This document shows positions 39,459-55,043 of a DNA stretch of 64,000 nt, piece after piece. Numbering within the stretch: position 1 is the first letter of the stretch; the number at the start of each line of letters is the position of its first letter. The notes beneath the pieces are model-generated. The model was not told the origin of the DNA. It did not search any database and saw only the letters and a program-made list of their open reading frames with translations. The stretch is from Bacillus spizizenii TU-B-10 (GTDB lineage: Bacteria; Bacillota; Bacilli; Bacillales; Bacillaceae), in contig NC_016047.1 in assembly GCF_000227465.1 (NCBI RefSeq), positions 3,390,857 to 3,454,856 on the forward strand. Reading direction: 5' to 3'. The position numbers and the translations under genes are program-made.

Positions 39459-40157
39459 ATGTATTGTCCTCAATGCGGCCATCAAACAGATGGCGGAAAG
39501 TTTTGTGAGAAATGCGGATCACCGCTCCCTGGTCAATCAGGCCAACAGCAGGCAGCGCAAACCGGAGCCGCTGCAAAACAAGCAGCAAAGCAGTTCGGAT
39601 CTTTTGTCCTGGCCGTCCTGAAACGCCCTTATCAGGAATGTAAAACAACAGGCGGAGAGCAGCTGATCAGCGCGATAATTACGTTGGTTCTTTTCAGTTT
39701 GCTGACCCCTTTGATGTTTTATATTCTTTTTTCAGACGGTCCCGGCAGTGTAAGCTTTACAGCAGTCTTTTTAGAGCCAACCATTTACTTTGCCCTGTTT
39801 ATTTTCGGTTTGCATGCATTGATCTTTTTCGCCTTAAAAATCGCGGGAAACCCAGTATCTTTCAAAGATTCATTTTCCAGATTTGGTGCGTTTCTCATTC
39901 CATTTACGGCTATTTTGATTATTGCCCTTTTATTCTTTTTATTACATACAGACATATGCTTCACCGTGTTAGCTGTTGGTTTAATCGGTGCATTCTTTGC
40001 CATTCCTCCTGCGATGCTGAGCAGTTACCAGCATTCATATAAAGGAAAGGTTGATATCATTTACTCAACGATTGTGATTTATCTGATCACATGCGTTACA
40101 TTTCAGCTTATTATCGAACACTATATGAAAGAGATTTTCCGTTATATGCTCTTTTAA
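39459..40157 (+). CDS. yvbI: yvbI, zinc-ribbon membrane protein
   Basis: 232 residues. An N-terminal zinc ribbon (CPQCGHQTDGGKFCEKCG, residues 3-20) is followed by an Ala/Gln-rich linker, then five hydrophobic segments (about 68-90, 100-125, 145-165, 170-195, 205-225). It has a YIP1-like membrane profile. Function unknown. The ATG at 39459 has AAAGGAG. It is convergent with yvbJ, which has a matching zinc ribbon. Confidence 0.82.
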   Translation: MYCPQCGHQTDGGKFCEKCGSPLPGQSGQQQAAQTGAAAKQAAKQFGSFVLAVLKRPYQECKTTGGEQLISAIITLVLFSLLTPLMFYILFSDGPGSVSFTAVFLEPTIYFALFIFGLHALIFFALKIAGNPVSFKDSFSRFGAFLIPFTAILIIALLFFLLHTDICFTVLAVGLIGAFFAIPPAMLSSYQHSYKGKVDIIYSTIVIYLITCVTFQLIIEHYMKEIFRYMLF

Positions 40158-40161
40158 AAAC

Positions 40162-40189
40162 AACCCCATCACCTGCTGGTGATGGGGTT
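40162..40189. terminator. bidirectional terminator between yvbI and yvbJ
   Basis: A 12-bp perfect stem AACCCCATCACC / GGTGATGGGGTT with a 4-base loop, T-rich on both sides. Confidence 0.94.
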
Positions 40190-40192
40190 ATT

Positions 40193-42007
40193 TTATTGAA
40201 TAGACGTTAAGTAAATTCTTCCGTTCTTCACTACGCCGGTATAGGTCCAGTTATATGTTCTGAGCTTTGGACTGCCACCTGATTTTGTGATGTAGAATTC
40301 TTCATACGTTTTAATCGTAATCGCTGATCCATTTTGGCTCCAGCTTTTCACTTCATAGTTATTAAAGTCTTCTGTTGTCCCCTCTTTATTTAATTTCGCC
40401 ACGAGGTGCTGCTGGTCGGAATAAAGGGAACTGCCTTTTTCAAGGCTGTCTTCCATCAGCGAGAAATTATTTTGATTCACGGCATCTGCCTGACCTTGCA
40501 GATAACTGCCCATAAATAATGTCACTTGTTCATCTGTAACATCACCGCTTGTTGACCTTTTACTGTCTTTATTTTTTGAGTCTTCCCAGGCGGATGTATA
40601 CGTCTCCGGTTTATCATTTTTGATTTTCTTTACATTTGTTCCGGCAGATTCAAATGTTGATTCTGCATTTTCGAAAATCCATTTTTTCTGTTTTTTATCA
40701 TATGAAAGGAGATATTCGTAACTCGGGCTGTCATCAGTCATTTCAGGATTTGAATAGTCGTTATACGAAGAAGACTGGTGAAGTTCTTTCCCTGTTACCG
40801 ATACCTGCCATGTCCCGTCGTTTTTCTGAGAGAGCGCGAATGTATCTAGGTCAAAATCTGTTTCTAAGTATTTATCTTTTAAGTATGAATCCGTGTTTTT
40901 CATTGAATCGACGGTATCCTTCGTCTCTGCTTTCCATTTGGCACTAGCCTCTGTCATCTGGGCTGTATTCCCATCTGATAGCGCTTTAGAGTACTGTTTT
41001 GTTGTTTTGACAATCGTGTTCATCATCGTTTCCTGAGTATCTTGATCAGGAATTAACGTTAATTCCATTTCTTTATGATCAATCGGAACGCCCGCTGTTT
41101 TTGTTTTTCCCCATGGAAACTCTGCTTCGACCGAAGCCGTCATGGATCCGTCTGTCAGAAGCGGGCCGTATGTTACGGATTTGAACGGGTCTTTATGAAT
41201 CGACTTGCCGTTAATCAGCAAATCTCCCTTCCCGCTTTTAATGTCATCCGCTAAGCTGAATGTCACATCGTCAGCTTCCAATGAGAGATCCACACGAAAG
41301 CTGTTATCGCCAACCGCCTGAATGTCTTCCTTTTTCACAAGATCGACTACATCGTTTTTCAGTTTGGCTGAGACTGTATAGTCACCGGGAATGTACGGAC
41401 CGAGGGTTTGTGCTTGATCCGCCTTCTTTACAGATCCGGCTTCCTCTTTGTTGACATATAAATCGGTATTTTTATAATTGCTGGTCACTTCAAAATAAAC
41501 AGGTGCTATCTTTAAGTCATAATGGTCAAATACTAGCACGCTTTTCCCGTCTTTCTCCGCATATACGATATCCTTTTGGGCTGTTTCAGCACGCAGCGAT
41601 GCAAAAAGCTCATCTTTTTTGTCAGGATGGTCCTTTAAATAGGTAAGAAACGGTTTTACATTATTTTTAGTCAGATTGAGCTTGTCATTTACCGGCGTAA
41701 GGAGAGACGCGATTTGCTCTTTATCCTCATCATTTACAGCCTGTTCAAATTTGTCGACTAACCTATCCTTTGAAGTAAAGTACGCTCCGGTTTTATATGC
41801 GGCGAATAATATGATGCACGCTGCGGCAATGCTGCTCCATAAAACGATGGTCTTCTTAGGGATTGGTTTTCGAGGAGCCTGCCTCGTTTCAGCATTACTT
41901 GCTGTTTCTTTATGTGCCTGTCTGCCGCTCTCTCCGATCGGGGTGCCGCATTCTTTACAAAACTTGGCTCCTTCTTTATTTTTTTGACCGCATTCCTTAC
42001 AAAACAT
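40193..42007 (-). CDS. yvbJ: yvbJ, zinc-ribbon TcaA-like envelope protein
   Basis: 604 residues. The N-terminal zinc ribbon CKECGQKNKEGAKFCKECG is cytoplasmic, one membrane helix (about 50-72) follows, and the remaining 530 residues are outside the membrane. They include repeated PEGA/TcaA-like domains (about 75-330) and a C-terminal NTF2-like or YARHG-type domain rich in Ser/Thr/Tyr. The layout resembles staphylococcal TcaA, linked to glycopeptide response. The role here is unknown. The ATG at 42007 has AGGAGG. Confidence 0.82.
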   Translation of the reverse strand: MFCKECGQKNKEGAKFCKECGTPIGESGRQAHKETASNAETRQAPRKPIPKKTIVLWSSIAAACIILFAAYKTGAYFTSKDRLVDKFEQAVNDEDKEQIASLLTPVNDKLNLTKNNVKPFLTYLKDHPDKKDELFASLRAETAQKDIVYAEKDGKSVLVFDHYDLKIAPVYFEVTSNYKNTDLYVNKEEAGSVKKADQAQTLGPYIPGDYTVSAKLKNDVVDLVKKEDIQAVGDNSFRVDLSLEADDVTFSLADDIKSGKGDLLINGKSIHKDPFKSVTYGPLLTDGSMTASVEAEFPWGKTKTAGVPIDHKEMELTLIPDQDTQETMMNTIVKTTKQYSKALSDGNTAQMTEASAKWKAETKDTVDSMKNTDSYLKDKYLETDFDLDTFALSQKNDGTWQVSVTGKELHQSSSYNDYSNPEMTDDSPSYEYLLSYDKKQKKWIFENAESTFESAGTNVKKIKNDKPETYTSAWEDSKNKDSKRSTSGDVTDEQVTLFMGSYLQGQADAVNQNNFSLMEDSLEKGSSLYSDQQHLVAKLNKEGTTEDFNNYEVKSWSQNGSAITIKTYEEFYITKSGGSPKLRTYNWTYTGVVKNGRIYLTSIQ

Positions 42008-42136
42008 GTGACTTTCCTCCTATTTTCTATCCACTAATTTGTACAGATTTCCTATGTTACATATTTTATAATAGAATGGTATGAAATTGGAGGAAATCAC
42101 AAAAATATCTCTATAAACATGTGAAAAGGTGGAATA

Positions 42137-42601
42137 ATGATGCAACAGCTCACCATTCAAAAAGCTACAAACTATAACCAAGCGCTGTATGAGCTTCTGC
42201 TGCTCGCCGATCCGTCGAAAGAGATTGTTGATGAATACATAACCAGAGGAGAATGCTACACTGCCTATATATCGGGCGAGCTGGCTGGTGTATACGTGAT
42301 GATCACAACCAGACCGCAAACCGTAGAAATCGTTAACATCGCAGTAAAACCAACAATGCAAAAACAGGGCATTGGCAAGCTTCTTATCCGCGATGCCATT
42401 GAAAAAGCGAAACAAATGGGAGCAAAGGTGATTGAGATTGGCACTGGAAATTCCAGCATCCATCAGCTGTCTCTTTATCAAAAATGTGGATTCCGCCTTC
42501 AGGCGATCGATCATGATTTTTTTATTAGACACTATGATGAGGAGATCTTTGAAAACGGCATTCAATGCCGCGATATGGTGAGGCTTTATTTGGATCTCTA
42601 A
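42137..42601 (+). CDS. yvbK: yvbK, GNAT N-acetyltransferase
   Basis: 154 residues with the GNAT acetyl-CoA motif (VEIVNIAVKPTMQKQGIGKLLIRDAIEKA, Q/R-x-x-G-x-G/A as QKQGIG at about residue 77). It transfers an acetyl group to an unknown amine. Two ATGs are adjacent at 42137 and 42140, with AAAAGGTGG upstream. Single gene, convergent with eno. Confidence 0.88.
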   Translation: MMQQLTIQKATNYNQALYELLLLADPSKEIVDEYITRGECYTAYISGELAGVYVMITTRPQTVEIVNIAVKPTMQKQGIGKLLIRDAIEKAKQMGAKVIEIGTGNSSIHQLSLYQKCGFRLQAIDHDFFIRHYDEEIFENGIQCRDMVRLYLDL

Positions 42602-42611
42602 AACATAAAAA

Positions 42612-42637
42612 AACCGCCGAGAATTCTCCCGGCGGTC
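42612..42637. terminator. terminator between yvbK and eno
   Basis: Stem ACCGCCG / CGGCGGT with a 10-base loop; a long T run on the minus strand makes it the end of the glycolytic operon. Confidence 0.93.
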
Positions 42638-42643
42638 ATTTTA

Positions 42644-46284
<3,641 letters not shown>

Positions 46285-47469
46285 TTATTTATCGTTAAGT
46301 GCAGCTACCCCTGGAAGCTCTTTGCCTTCCATAAACTCAAGGGATGCGCCGCCGCCTGTTGAGATGTGGCTCATTTTGTCAGCAAGGCCGAATTTTTCAA
46401 CCGCTGCCGCAGAGTCTCCTCCGCCGATGACAGAGTATGTATCTTTCGCCTCTGCCAATGCTTCCGCAACCGCTTTTGTTCCTTGAGCGAACAAGTCGAT
46501 TTCGAATACGCCCATCGGTCCGTTCCACACGACAAGTTTGCTGTTTTTGATTACGTCAGCATATGTTTCGCGTGTTTTCGTACCAATGTCGATTGCTTCT
46601 AAATCACTAGGGATTTCAGAGATCGGCACAATTTTCACGTTTGCATCGTTAGAGAAATCATCTGCAACGAGTACATCTTCAGGCATGTAGAAGTTAACGC
46701 CTTTTTCTTTCGCGCGGTCCATAAATGATTTCGCAAGCTCGATTTTATCCTCTTCAAGAAGAGATTTACCGACTTCATGGCCAAGCGCTTTAACGAATGT
46801 ATAAGCAAGACCTCCGCCGATGATCAGGTTGTCTACTTTATCAAGAAGACTTTCGATCACACCGATTTTGTCTTTTACTTTCGCTCCGCCGATGATCGCT
46901 GTGAACGGGCGGTCAGGGTTAGAAACCGCTTTTCCGAGTACGTCAAGCTCTTTTTCCATTAAGAAACCTGCAACTGCTGGCAGATGCTCGGCAATTCCAG
47001 CTGTAGATGCGTGAGCACGGTGGGCAGCACCGAATGCGTCATTTACATATACATCTGCAAGCTCAGCAAATGCTTTTGCAAGCTCAGGATCATTTTTCTC
47101 TTCACCAGGGTAGAAACGTACGTTTTCCAATACAAGAACGTCTCCGTCCTTCATGTCAGAAATTTGTGCTTTTACAGCATCACCGTAAGCTTCATCCGCT
47201 TTTTTCACTTCTTTGCCAAGCAGTTCGCCGAGACGTGCAGCGACAGGAGTTAAACGAAGCTCCTCAACCACTTCGCCTTTCGGGCGGCCTAAGTGGCTCG
47301 CAAGAAGGACTTTTGCGCCTTGTTCTGCAAGGTGTTTGATTGTTGGAAGCGCAGCACGGATACGTGTATCGTCTGTTACTTCCCCGTCTTTCATTGGAAC
47401 GTTAAAGTCAACGCGGCAGAATACAACTTTGCCTTTTACGTCGATGTCTTTGAGAGTTTTCTTATTCAT
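46285..47469 (-). CDS. pgk: pgk, phosphoglycerate kinase
   Basis: 394 residues. The N-terminal signature [16 protein letters not shown] binds 3-phosphoglycerate, and the C-terminal domain has the nucleotide loop [15 protein letters not shown]. Makes ATP from 1,3-bisphosphoglycerate. The ATG at 47469 follows AGGAGG; an upstream ATG at 47502 lacks a site. A 316-base gap after gapA contains a terminator, so pgk transcription comes partly from its own promoter and partly from read-through. Confidence 0.98.
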   Translation of the reverse strand: MNKKTLKDIDVKGKVVFCRVDFNVPMKDGEVTDDTRIRAALPTIKHLAEQGAKVLLASHLGRPKGEVVEELRLTPVAARLGELLGKEVKKADEAYGDAVKAQISDMKDGDVLVLENVRFYPGEEKNDPELAKAFAELADVYVNDAFGAAHRAHASTAGIAEHLPAVAGFLMEKELDVLGKAVSNPDRPFTAIIGGAKVKDKIGVIESLLDKVDNLIIGGGLAYTFVKALGHEVGKSLLEEDKIELAKSFMDRAKEKGVNFYMPEDVLVADDFSNDANVKIVPISEIPSDLEAIDIGTKTRETYADVIKNSKLVVWNGPMGVFEIDLFAQGTKAVAEALAEAKDTYSVIGGGDSAAAVEKFGLADKMSHISTGGGASLEFMEGKELPGVAALNDK

Positions 47470-47785
47470 GCCTAGGAGATCCTCCTTCAAAATGGTTTGC
47501 ATACAGCACGAAAAACGTGAAACCGTCTGGTCAAGCGATAACTCCGCTAGGGCAGATCGCAGTCTTTTTCGGCACAGGGCAGTTCGTCTGAAGCCAGGGC
47601 AGCGGCCTTAGGCGAAAGCGCCGGCAAAGCTGCTAAAAACGCGGTCGTTTCTCTATCACAGAACGTTTTCTGAAAGCCGGTCTTCATGGAAAAAGGGAAA
47701 GGGAGTCCGTCCCCTTCCCTTGTCCGCTTTCATTATAGCGCTTCTATTCAAAAGAACCAAGTCAGGTCCTTTTTTCAGCTATAAA
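47470..47785. other. gapA-pgk intergenic region
   Basis: It holds a hairpin downstream of gapA at about 47694-47717 (AAGGGAAGGGG / CCCTTTCCCTT, T-rich on the minus strand), consistent with partial termination that makes gapA mRNA the most abundant. The rest (about 47475-47690) is relatively GC-rich and contains no reading frame I would call; it presumably carries the pgk promoter and leader. I cannot place the promoter. Confidence 0.6.
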
Positions 47786-48826
<1,041 letters not shown>

Positions 48827-48839
48827 TTATATTGAGGGA

Positions 48840-49862
48840 TTATTCATCCCTTAATAACTTCTTTGCGGCTCCTTCGTCTGTGACGAGAACCGTGTTTCGG
48901 GGCTTTTTAAAGTAAGCCTCGATCGCCTCGGCTTTTGATGATCCGCCCGCTACCGCAATAATATCGGGGATGGCGTCTATGTCATCCAGCTGCATTCCGA
49001 CAGAATGCACTTTGTGGACCACTTCGCCGTCCGCGTTAAAATAGTAGCCAAACGCTTCTGTCACCGCGTCGTGATCATCTATTTTCTTTAAGTCTTCTAA
49101 AGGTGTGTTTCTCCGCTGAGCCATAGTTTTAGCTTCACCGATTCCGTGAACCAGCATACTCGCTGATTTAATCGTGTTCAGCACCTCTTTGACAGAAGGT
49201 TCTTCAATAATAGATGAATAGGCGCCTTGTGACAGCTGTCCCGGAACAAACAAAAGCCGGTAAGTGCCTGAAGCCTTTTCCGCCATATGCGCGCATATGG
49301 TGTTCGCCTGGTTTTTCACGTCTTCGCCTAAACCGCCTCTTGCAGGCACAAACAAAAGCTCACGGTTTTTAGAATCCGGCGTCATCATTTCGGCGACAGC
49401 TTCAATTGTCGTACCGCCAGTTACAGCGACGATATTTTTGCCTGAAAATCTTTTTTTCATACATGCGACAGCTGCTCTTCCCATTTCTTTTTTGACCCAT
49501 GGGGATTGATCGCTATCTCCGGACACGATAATAGCATCCTTTAGATTTAAACGTTCTTTTAATGTCTTTTCCAAAAGCGTCAAACCTAAAACATCTTTCA
49601 TCGTATCTTCCAGAACGGAAAGCAGTTCATAACCCTCTTCTGTCAATGTCATGCCGTTTGTTTTAATATCGACCAGGTTCTGTTCCTTTAAAAACTGAAC
49701 CTCGCCCCTCAGCACACGCTCGCTGATTCCGAGACTGGCAGACAGGCTTCTTCGCCCGATGGGTTCTGTCAGCCTGATATACTGCAAGATTTCAAACCTC
49801 TTTTGCATAACGAGCAGAAGATCAGGCAATAATTTTTTTTGAGCTTGTATTAACTGGTTCAT
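48840..49862 (-). CDS. cggR: cggR, central glycolytic genes regulator
   Basis: 340 residues of the SorC family: an N-terminal winged helix (GRRSLSASLGISERVLRGEVQFLKEQN) and a C-terminal sugar-phosphate-binding domain (about 90-340; VTGGTTIEAVAEMM, GGSSKAEAIEAYF). It represses its own operon and is released by fructose 1,6-bisphosphate. The ATG at 49862 has AAAGGAAGGAA. First gene of the glycolytic operon, with its operator immediately upstream. Confidence 0.97.
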   Translation of the reverse strand: MNQLIQAQKKLLPDLLLVMQKRFEILQYIRLTEPIGRRSLSASLGISERVLRGEVQFLKEQNLVDIKTNGMTLTEEGYELLSVLEDTMKDVLGLTLLEKTLKERLNLKDAIIVSGDSDQSPWVKKEMGRAAVACMKKRFSGKNIVAVTGGTTIEAVAEMMTPDSKNRELLFVPARGGLGEDVKNQANTICAHMAEKASGTYRLLFVPGQLSQGAYSSIIEEPSVKEVLNTIKSASMLVHGIGEAKTMAQRRNTPLEDLKKIDDHDAVTEAFGYYFNADGEVVHKVHSVGMQLDDIDAIPDIIAVAGGSSKAEAIEAYFKKPRNTVLVTDEGAAKKLLRDE

Positions 49863-49892
49863 GACTCAAACGTTCCTTCCTTTTTTTTGCTG

Positions 49893-49928
49893 GACATTAT
49901 ACGTCCCGCTATGACAAAAAACGTCCCA
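49893..49928 (-). promoter_or_regulatory. cggR promoter and CggR operator
   Basis: On the minus strand two direct GGGACG repeats are 20 bases apart (49922-49927 and 49902-49907), just above a TATAAT -10 at 49896-49901 that the second repeat abuts. This matches the known CggR operator arrangement. Confidence 0.93.
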
Positions 49929-50119
49929 TCATAGCCAAAAAAAATTATTTCTGCTTTCTTTAATTATTTTAACAGGGTGGAATTGTTTATTCAACTGTTA
50001 AGAGTCAATTCATCGACAATATTCGCAGAGTTTTCATGCCGCAGCGTTTTATCCAGCATTATTTTTTCCTATATATCTATATCTTATACAGTAAACGCCA
50101 AAAGGTGCATCCCAACATA

Positions 50120-50155
50120 AACAGCCCTTCCAAAAGAAAGGGCCTGTTTTTTTAA
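50120..50155. terminator. hairpin downstream of araE
   Basis: Stem GCCCTT / AAGGGC with a loop of about 8 bases. On the minus strand the following TGTTTATG is a weak U tract, so termination of araE here is likely but not certain. Confidence 0.55.
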
Positions 50156-50162
50156 AGCGTTT

Positions 50163-51557
50163 TCATTTTATCCAGAGCTTTTCAATCTCTTCAAGCGATT
50201 TGTTCTTCGTTTCCGGACAGATCGTAACAACAAACAGGAAGCAAAGGATGTTAATCACCGCAAAAATCCAGAATGTATAGGCGAGCCCGAATGAATCGAT
50301 CATCATTGGCACAAACTGTCCGATCGCCCAGTTTGCTCCCCATAAAAAGATGGTCGCAATACCCGCGGCCCGCGCACGCAGATGGTTCGGGAAGATTTCA
50401 GAAATCATAATCCATGTGATCGGCCCTACAGATACACAAAATGCCGCCACAAAACCTAAAATAAAGAAGACCAGCATAAGTCCGTCTGTTAACTGAAAGT
50501 AGAACGACGTTCCGATTAAGATCATAAAAATAGCCATAAAAGCAGATCCGATGGACATCAGTTTTTTTCGTCCGACTTTATCAATCAACAGCACCGCAAT
50601 AATGGTAAAGATGACTTCTACAACCCCTACGATACAGGTTGTCACAAATCCGGCATTTTGTCCGAATCCCATCATTTTGAAGATTTCCGGCCCGTAGTAA
50701 GTAATCGCGTTCATGCCAATGACTTGGTTAAACAGCGCCAGCAGGATTCCAATGACAAGCGCCTTTCTGAGACCCGGCTTGAAAAGCTGGGAGAGCGATC
50801 CCATTTGTTCTATTTTTAAAGAGTTCTCAATGTTCTTTAATTCTTCTTTTGCAACAGTTTCTCCATTAATACGTGTCAGTATCTTTAGCGCTTCTTTTGT
50901 TTTGCCCGCTTTCGCCAGCCATCTCGGACTTTCCGGCACGACGAGCAATACGAGGAAAAAGATCACAGACGGCACCATTCCATAAGCGAGCATCCATCTC
51001 CAGCCGGTGTGCACACCCCATTCGTATGTTCCAGACCGCTGCACAGCGAGATTAATAAAGTACGTCGCGGAAATACCCAATATCGTAAAGAGCTGATATA
51101 AGGAAGAAAGGCTTCCGCGTATGGCAGGCGGCGCAGCTTCCGTAATATACGTAACAGAGAGTGATGAGCCCATCCCAATCCCGAGGCCTCCGATAATCCT
51201 TGCAATAATTAAGGTAGACACGTCTTGAGAAAGCGCTGAAACGATGGCTGATATCGCAAATAACAAAGCAGCTGTCATTAAAATTTTTCTCCGTCCGAAC
51301 CTGTCGCTTAAAAATCCAGAAATTCCGACGCCCACTACTCCTCCGATCATAATGCTGGAAATCACAAGCCCTTCCATAAACGGACTCAGACTGTATAAAT
51401 CTTTCAGAAAACCGATGGCGCCTGAAATCACTGCCGTGTCATAGCCGTACAATAAGCCGCCAAGTCCCGCCGCGCATGAGATCAAAATGACAAATCCCAT
51501 TGAATGGCTTCGTGTTACAGGAGCATCTGGTTCTAATTGAGTTGGAGTATTCTTCAT
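50163..51557 (-). CDS. araE: araE, arabinose-proton symporter
   Basis: 464 residues with 12 membrane helices of the major facilitator sugar-porter family. Motifs: GYDTAVISGA in helix 1, the RFGRR loop after helix 2, PESPRWL after helix 6, and PETKNKSLEEIE at the C-terminus. Imports L-arabinose and also xylose and galactose. Controlled by AraR operators and a CcpA cre site upstream. Divergent from araR. Confidence 0.97.
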   Translation of the reverse strand: MKNTPTQLEPDAPVTRSHSMGFVILISCAAGLGGLLYGYDTAVISGAIGFLKDLYSLSPFMEGLVISSIMIGGVVGVGISGFLSDRFGRRKILMTAALLFAISAIVSALSQDVSTLIIARIIGGLGIGMGSSLSVTYITEAAPPAIRGSLSSLYQLFTILGISATYFINLAVQRSGTYEWGVHTGWRWMLAYGMVPSVIFFLVLLVVPESPRWLAKAGKTKEALKILTRINGETVAKEELKNIENSLKIEQMGSLSQLFKPGLRKALVIGILLALFNQVIGMNAITYYGPEIFKMMGFGQNAGFVTTCIVGVVEVIFTIIAVLLIDKVGRKKLMSIGSAFMAIFMILIGTSFYFQLTDGLMLVFFILGFVAAFCVSVGPITWIMISEIFPNHLRARAAGIATIFLWGANWAIGQFVPMMIDSFGLAYTFWIFAVINILCFLFVVTICPETKNKSLEEIEKLWIK

Positions 51558-51580
51558 TTCCCTGCCCTCCCGAATGTTGA

Positions 51581-51594
51581 GTAAAGCGTTTACA
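51581..51594. promoter_or_regulatory. cre site of araE
   Basis: On the minus strand TGTAAACGCTTTAC matches the CcpA consensus. It lies in the araE leader about 25 bases before the start codon, which fits glucose repression as a roadblock. Confidence 0.85.
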
Positions 51595-51605
51595 TTTACT
51601 TCTGT

Positions 51606-51664
51606 AATTGTACGTACTTATATTAAAATTTAACGAAAATCTCATTTAATTAGTACGTACAAAT
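51606..51664. promoter_or_regulatory. AraR operator pair of araE
   Basis: Two GTACGTAC-centred dyads (cores 51610-51617 and 51653-51660), 43 bases centre to centre, so on the same face of the helix. This spacing supports cooperative binding and looping by AraR. Confidence 0.92.
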
Positions 51665-51673
51665 ATAGAATAA

Positions 51674-52848
<1,175 letters not shown>

Positions 52849-52849
<1 letters not shown>

Positions 52850-52892
52850 AAAAAGCAATGTATGGGTCTCCCCCTTTACATTGCTTTTTTTT
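52849..52892. terminator. bidirectional terminator between araR and yvbT
   Basis: Stem AAAAAAGCAATGTA with its complement around a loop of about 16 bases; long T run on the plus side and A/T on the other. Confidence 0.9.
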
Positions 52893-52899
52893 ATGGCCT

Positions 52900-53910
52900 T
52901 TATCTGTTTTTCCAAATATCAGCCACGATTTCAAATGAACGCATTCTGTCTGCGTGTTCATAGGTTTCTGAGTTGACCATAATTTCATCAGCCTGTGTCG
53001 TTTTGACAAAGTCTTCTAGCTTCGCCTTCACTTCTTCCGGACCGCCGACAATCGTGGAGCTCAGCTGTTCATTGACCATCGCTTTTTCATACGGGCTCCA
53101 GATTTGATCCATATCCTCAACAGGCGGCTTAAGCTGGTTCGGGGTGCCGCGTACTAGATCAAGAAATCTTTGATAATGCGAAGTCGCAAGATGCTGCGCT
53201 TTCTCGTTTGTATCTGCCGCGATAATGGTGACGCCGACCATTGCATACGGTTCGTCGAGCACTTCTGACGGCGTAAACGAATTGCGGTACAGCTCCAAAG
53301 CGGGAACCGTATTCGCCGGCGAGAAATGAGCGGCGAACGCAAACGGAAGACCCAGTTCGCCTGCCAGTCGGGCGCTGAAGCCGCTTGATCCCAGCAGCCA
53401 AATCGGCACATCTATGCCCTCTCCCGGAATGGCGCGGACTTGATTGCGCACATTTCCGGACGGTTTAAAGTAATTGCGCAGTTCTTCTAATTGTTCCGGG
53501 AAATCTTCACCGCTGCTGATGTTTCTGCGGAGCGCTCTTGCTGTCAATTGATCTGTTCCCGGCGCACGTCCGAGCCCCAGATCAATCCGTCCGGGATACA
53601 GCGTTTCCAGTGTGCCGAATTGCTCAGCTATCACTAGTGAAGAGTGGTTCGGAAGCATAATGCCGCCGGAGCCGACGCGGATTTTCTTTGTGCCGCCGGC
53701 AATATGGCCGATCAAAACCGCGGTGGCAGAGCTTGCGACACCTTCTATATTATGATGCTCAGCGAGCCAGTAGCGGTGATAGCCCCATTCCTCCGCACGG
53801 CGCGCCAAGTCCATGCTGTTTCGGAATGATTCTGCAATCGTTCCTCCCTGAACAACCGGAGATAAATTCAAGACAGAAAGCAAGGTATCTTTGCGTTGTT
53901 GAGTAGACAT
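52900..53910 (-). CDS. yvbT: yvbT, luciferase-like monooxygenase
   Basis: 336 residues of the bacterial luciferase-like TIM barrel, with [26 protein letters not shown] near the N-terminus and the [14 protein letters not shown] segment characteristic of the MsnO8/alkanal-type LLM family. Probably an FMN-dependent monooxygenase; substrate unknown. The ATG at 53910 has AAAGGAG at six bases. Single gene. Confidence 0.87.
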   Translation of the reverse strand: MSTQQRKDTLLSVLNLSPVVQGGTIAESFRNSMDLARRAEEWGYHRYWLAEHHNIEGVASSATAVLIGHIAGGTKKIRVGSGGIMLPNHSSLVIAEQFGTLETLYPGRIDLGLGRAPGTDQLTARALRRNISSGEDFPEQLEELRNYFKPSGNVRNQVRAIPGEGIDVPIWLLGSSGFSARLAGELGLPFAFAAHFSPANTVPALELYRNSFTPSEVLDEPYAMVGVTIIAADTNEKAQHLATSHYQRFLDLVRGTPNQLKPPVEDMDQIWSPYEKAMVNEQLSSTIVGGPEEVKAKLEDFVKTTQADEIMVNSETYEHADRMRSFEIVADIWKNR

Positions 53911-54067
53911 GTTTTTCTCCTTTGCAATTGTGATATCAGTAAACAGCCTCAAGCTGTCAAGTCATGATCGAAAGGACTTCTCTCACACCATAACACAACT
54001 GCAATCAGGAATAAAAGAATTTGATTCGATGAAATTCGAACAATATAAAACGAACGGGTTGGCACCG

Positions 54068-54946
54068 TTATTCTGCACCAAACAATTCCTGCGCCATATC
54101 AATGAATAGCTTAGCCGCCAGAGAAGCCTCCTTCAGTGATGGAACAGCAAGCTGCACATCACGGTACACCTGCGGGTCCAAATCCCGCGTCACCACATGC
54201 TCTGGCAGCGGCATGCCCGACATGGACATTTCTGATAAAATCGCCAGGCCCAATCCTTCTCTGATCATATTGACCGAGGTGTTCATGTTATAGACTGTGA
54301 AAGCGGCGTGAAGCGTAGCGCCCGCCTGCCTGAACATATCGATAAAAGGCGATTCATAGCCGCCGTCACAGACGATCATCGGTTCACGGTCGAGATCCTT
54401 CAGCGTAATAGCCGAACGGCTGCAAAGCGGATGATCGTCCCTGAGCACGACGGTCATTTTGTCTTTTTTCAGCCGAATGTACTCCATCTCCTCTGTTGGA
54501 TACAGAAGAATGCCGACATCTATCATCCGTGTGTGAAGCCACTCCTTGACTTCATTTACAGTTCCCTCGTGCAGCACGAGCTCCAGTTTCGGATATTTTT
54601 GTTTAAACTCACTGATCAGCTTCGGCATAAAATAAGCCGAGGCAGTTGAGAATGTGCCGATATGGATCGTTCCCAGTTCAAGCCCTTTTTCCGCGGCTGC
54701 GACTTGCTCAACTTTTTCAATGCCTTTTAAGACTTCCCTGATGTGGACTAAGATTTTTTTCCCCGTCTCGGTCAGCATCAGGCCATTGCGGCGGTCACGA
54801 ATGATCAGCTTCACATCAAGCTCAGCTTCAATCGCGGAAATCGCATGGCTGACAGCCGGCTGTGTCATGTTCAGCGCCTGCCCCGCTTTTGTAAAGCTTC
54901 CCGTTTCAGCAATTTTCACGAAAACCCTTAACTGTGTAATGGTCAT
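54068..54946 (-). CDS. yvbU: yvbU, LysR-family regulator
   Basis: 292 residues: an N-terminal LysR helix-turn-helix (GSFTKAGQALNMTQPAVSHAISAIEAEL) and a C-terminal periplasmic-binding-like co-inducer domain (about 90-292). Divergent from yvbV with about 97 bases between, so it most probably regulates that transporter. Ligand unknown. Confidence 0.88.
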   Translation of the reverse strand: MTITQLRVFVKIAETGSFTKAGQALNMTQPAVSHAISAIEAELDVKLIIRDRRNGLMLTETGKKILVHIREVLKGIEKVEQVAAAEKGLELGTIHIGTFSTASAYFMPKLISEFKQKYPKLELVLHEGTVNEVKEWLHTRMIDVGILLYPTEEMEYIRLKKDKMTVVLRDDHPLCSRSAITLKDLDREPMIVCDGGYESPFIDMFRQAGATLHAAFTVYNMNTSVNMIREGLGLAILSEMSMSGMPLPEHVVTRDLDPQVYRDVQLAVPSLKEASLAAKLFIDMAQELFGAE

Positions 54947-55043
54947 AACAATTTACTTATGCTCCTTATAAAAAAGATTCATTTTATTTATCTTATATTC
55001 TACAGTATCATAATGGAAAAGTTCTACAAGGAGTGATTGAAAA

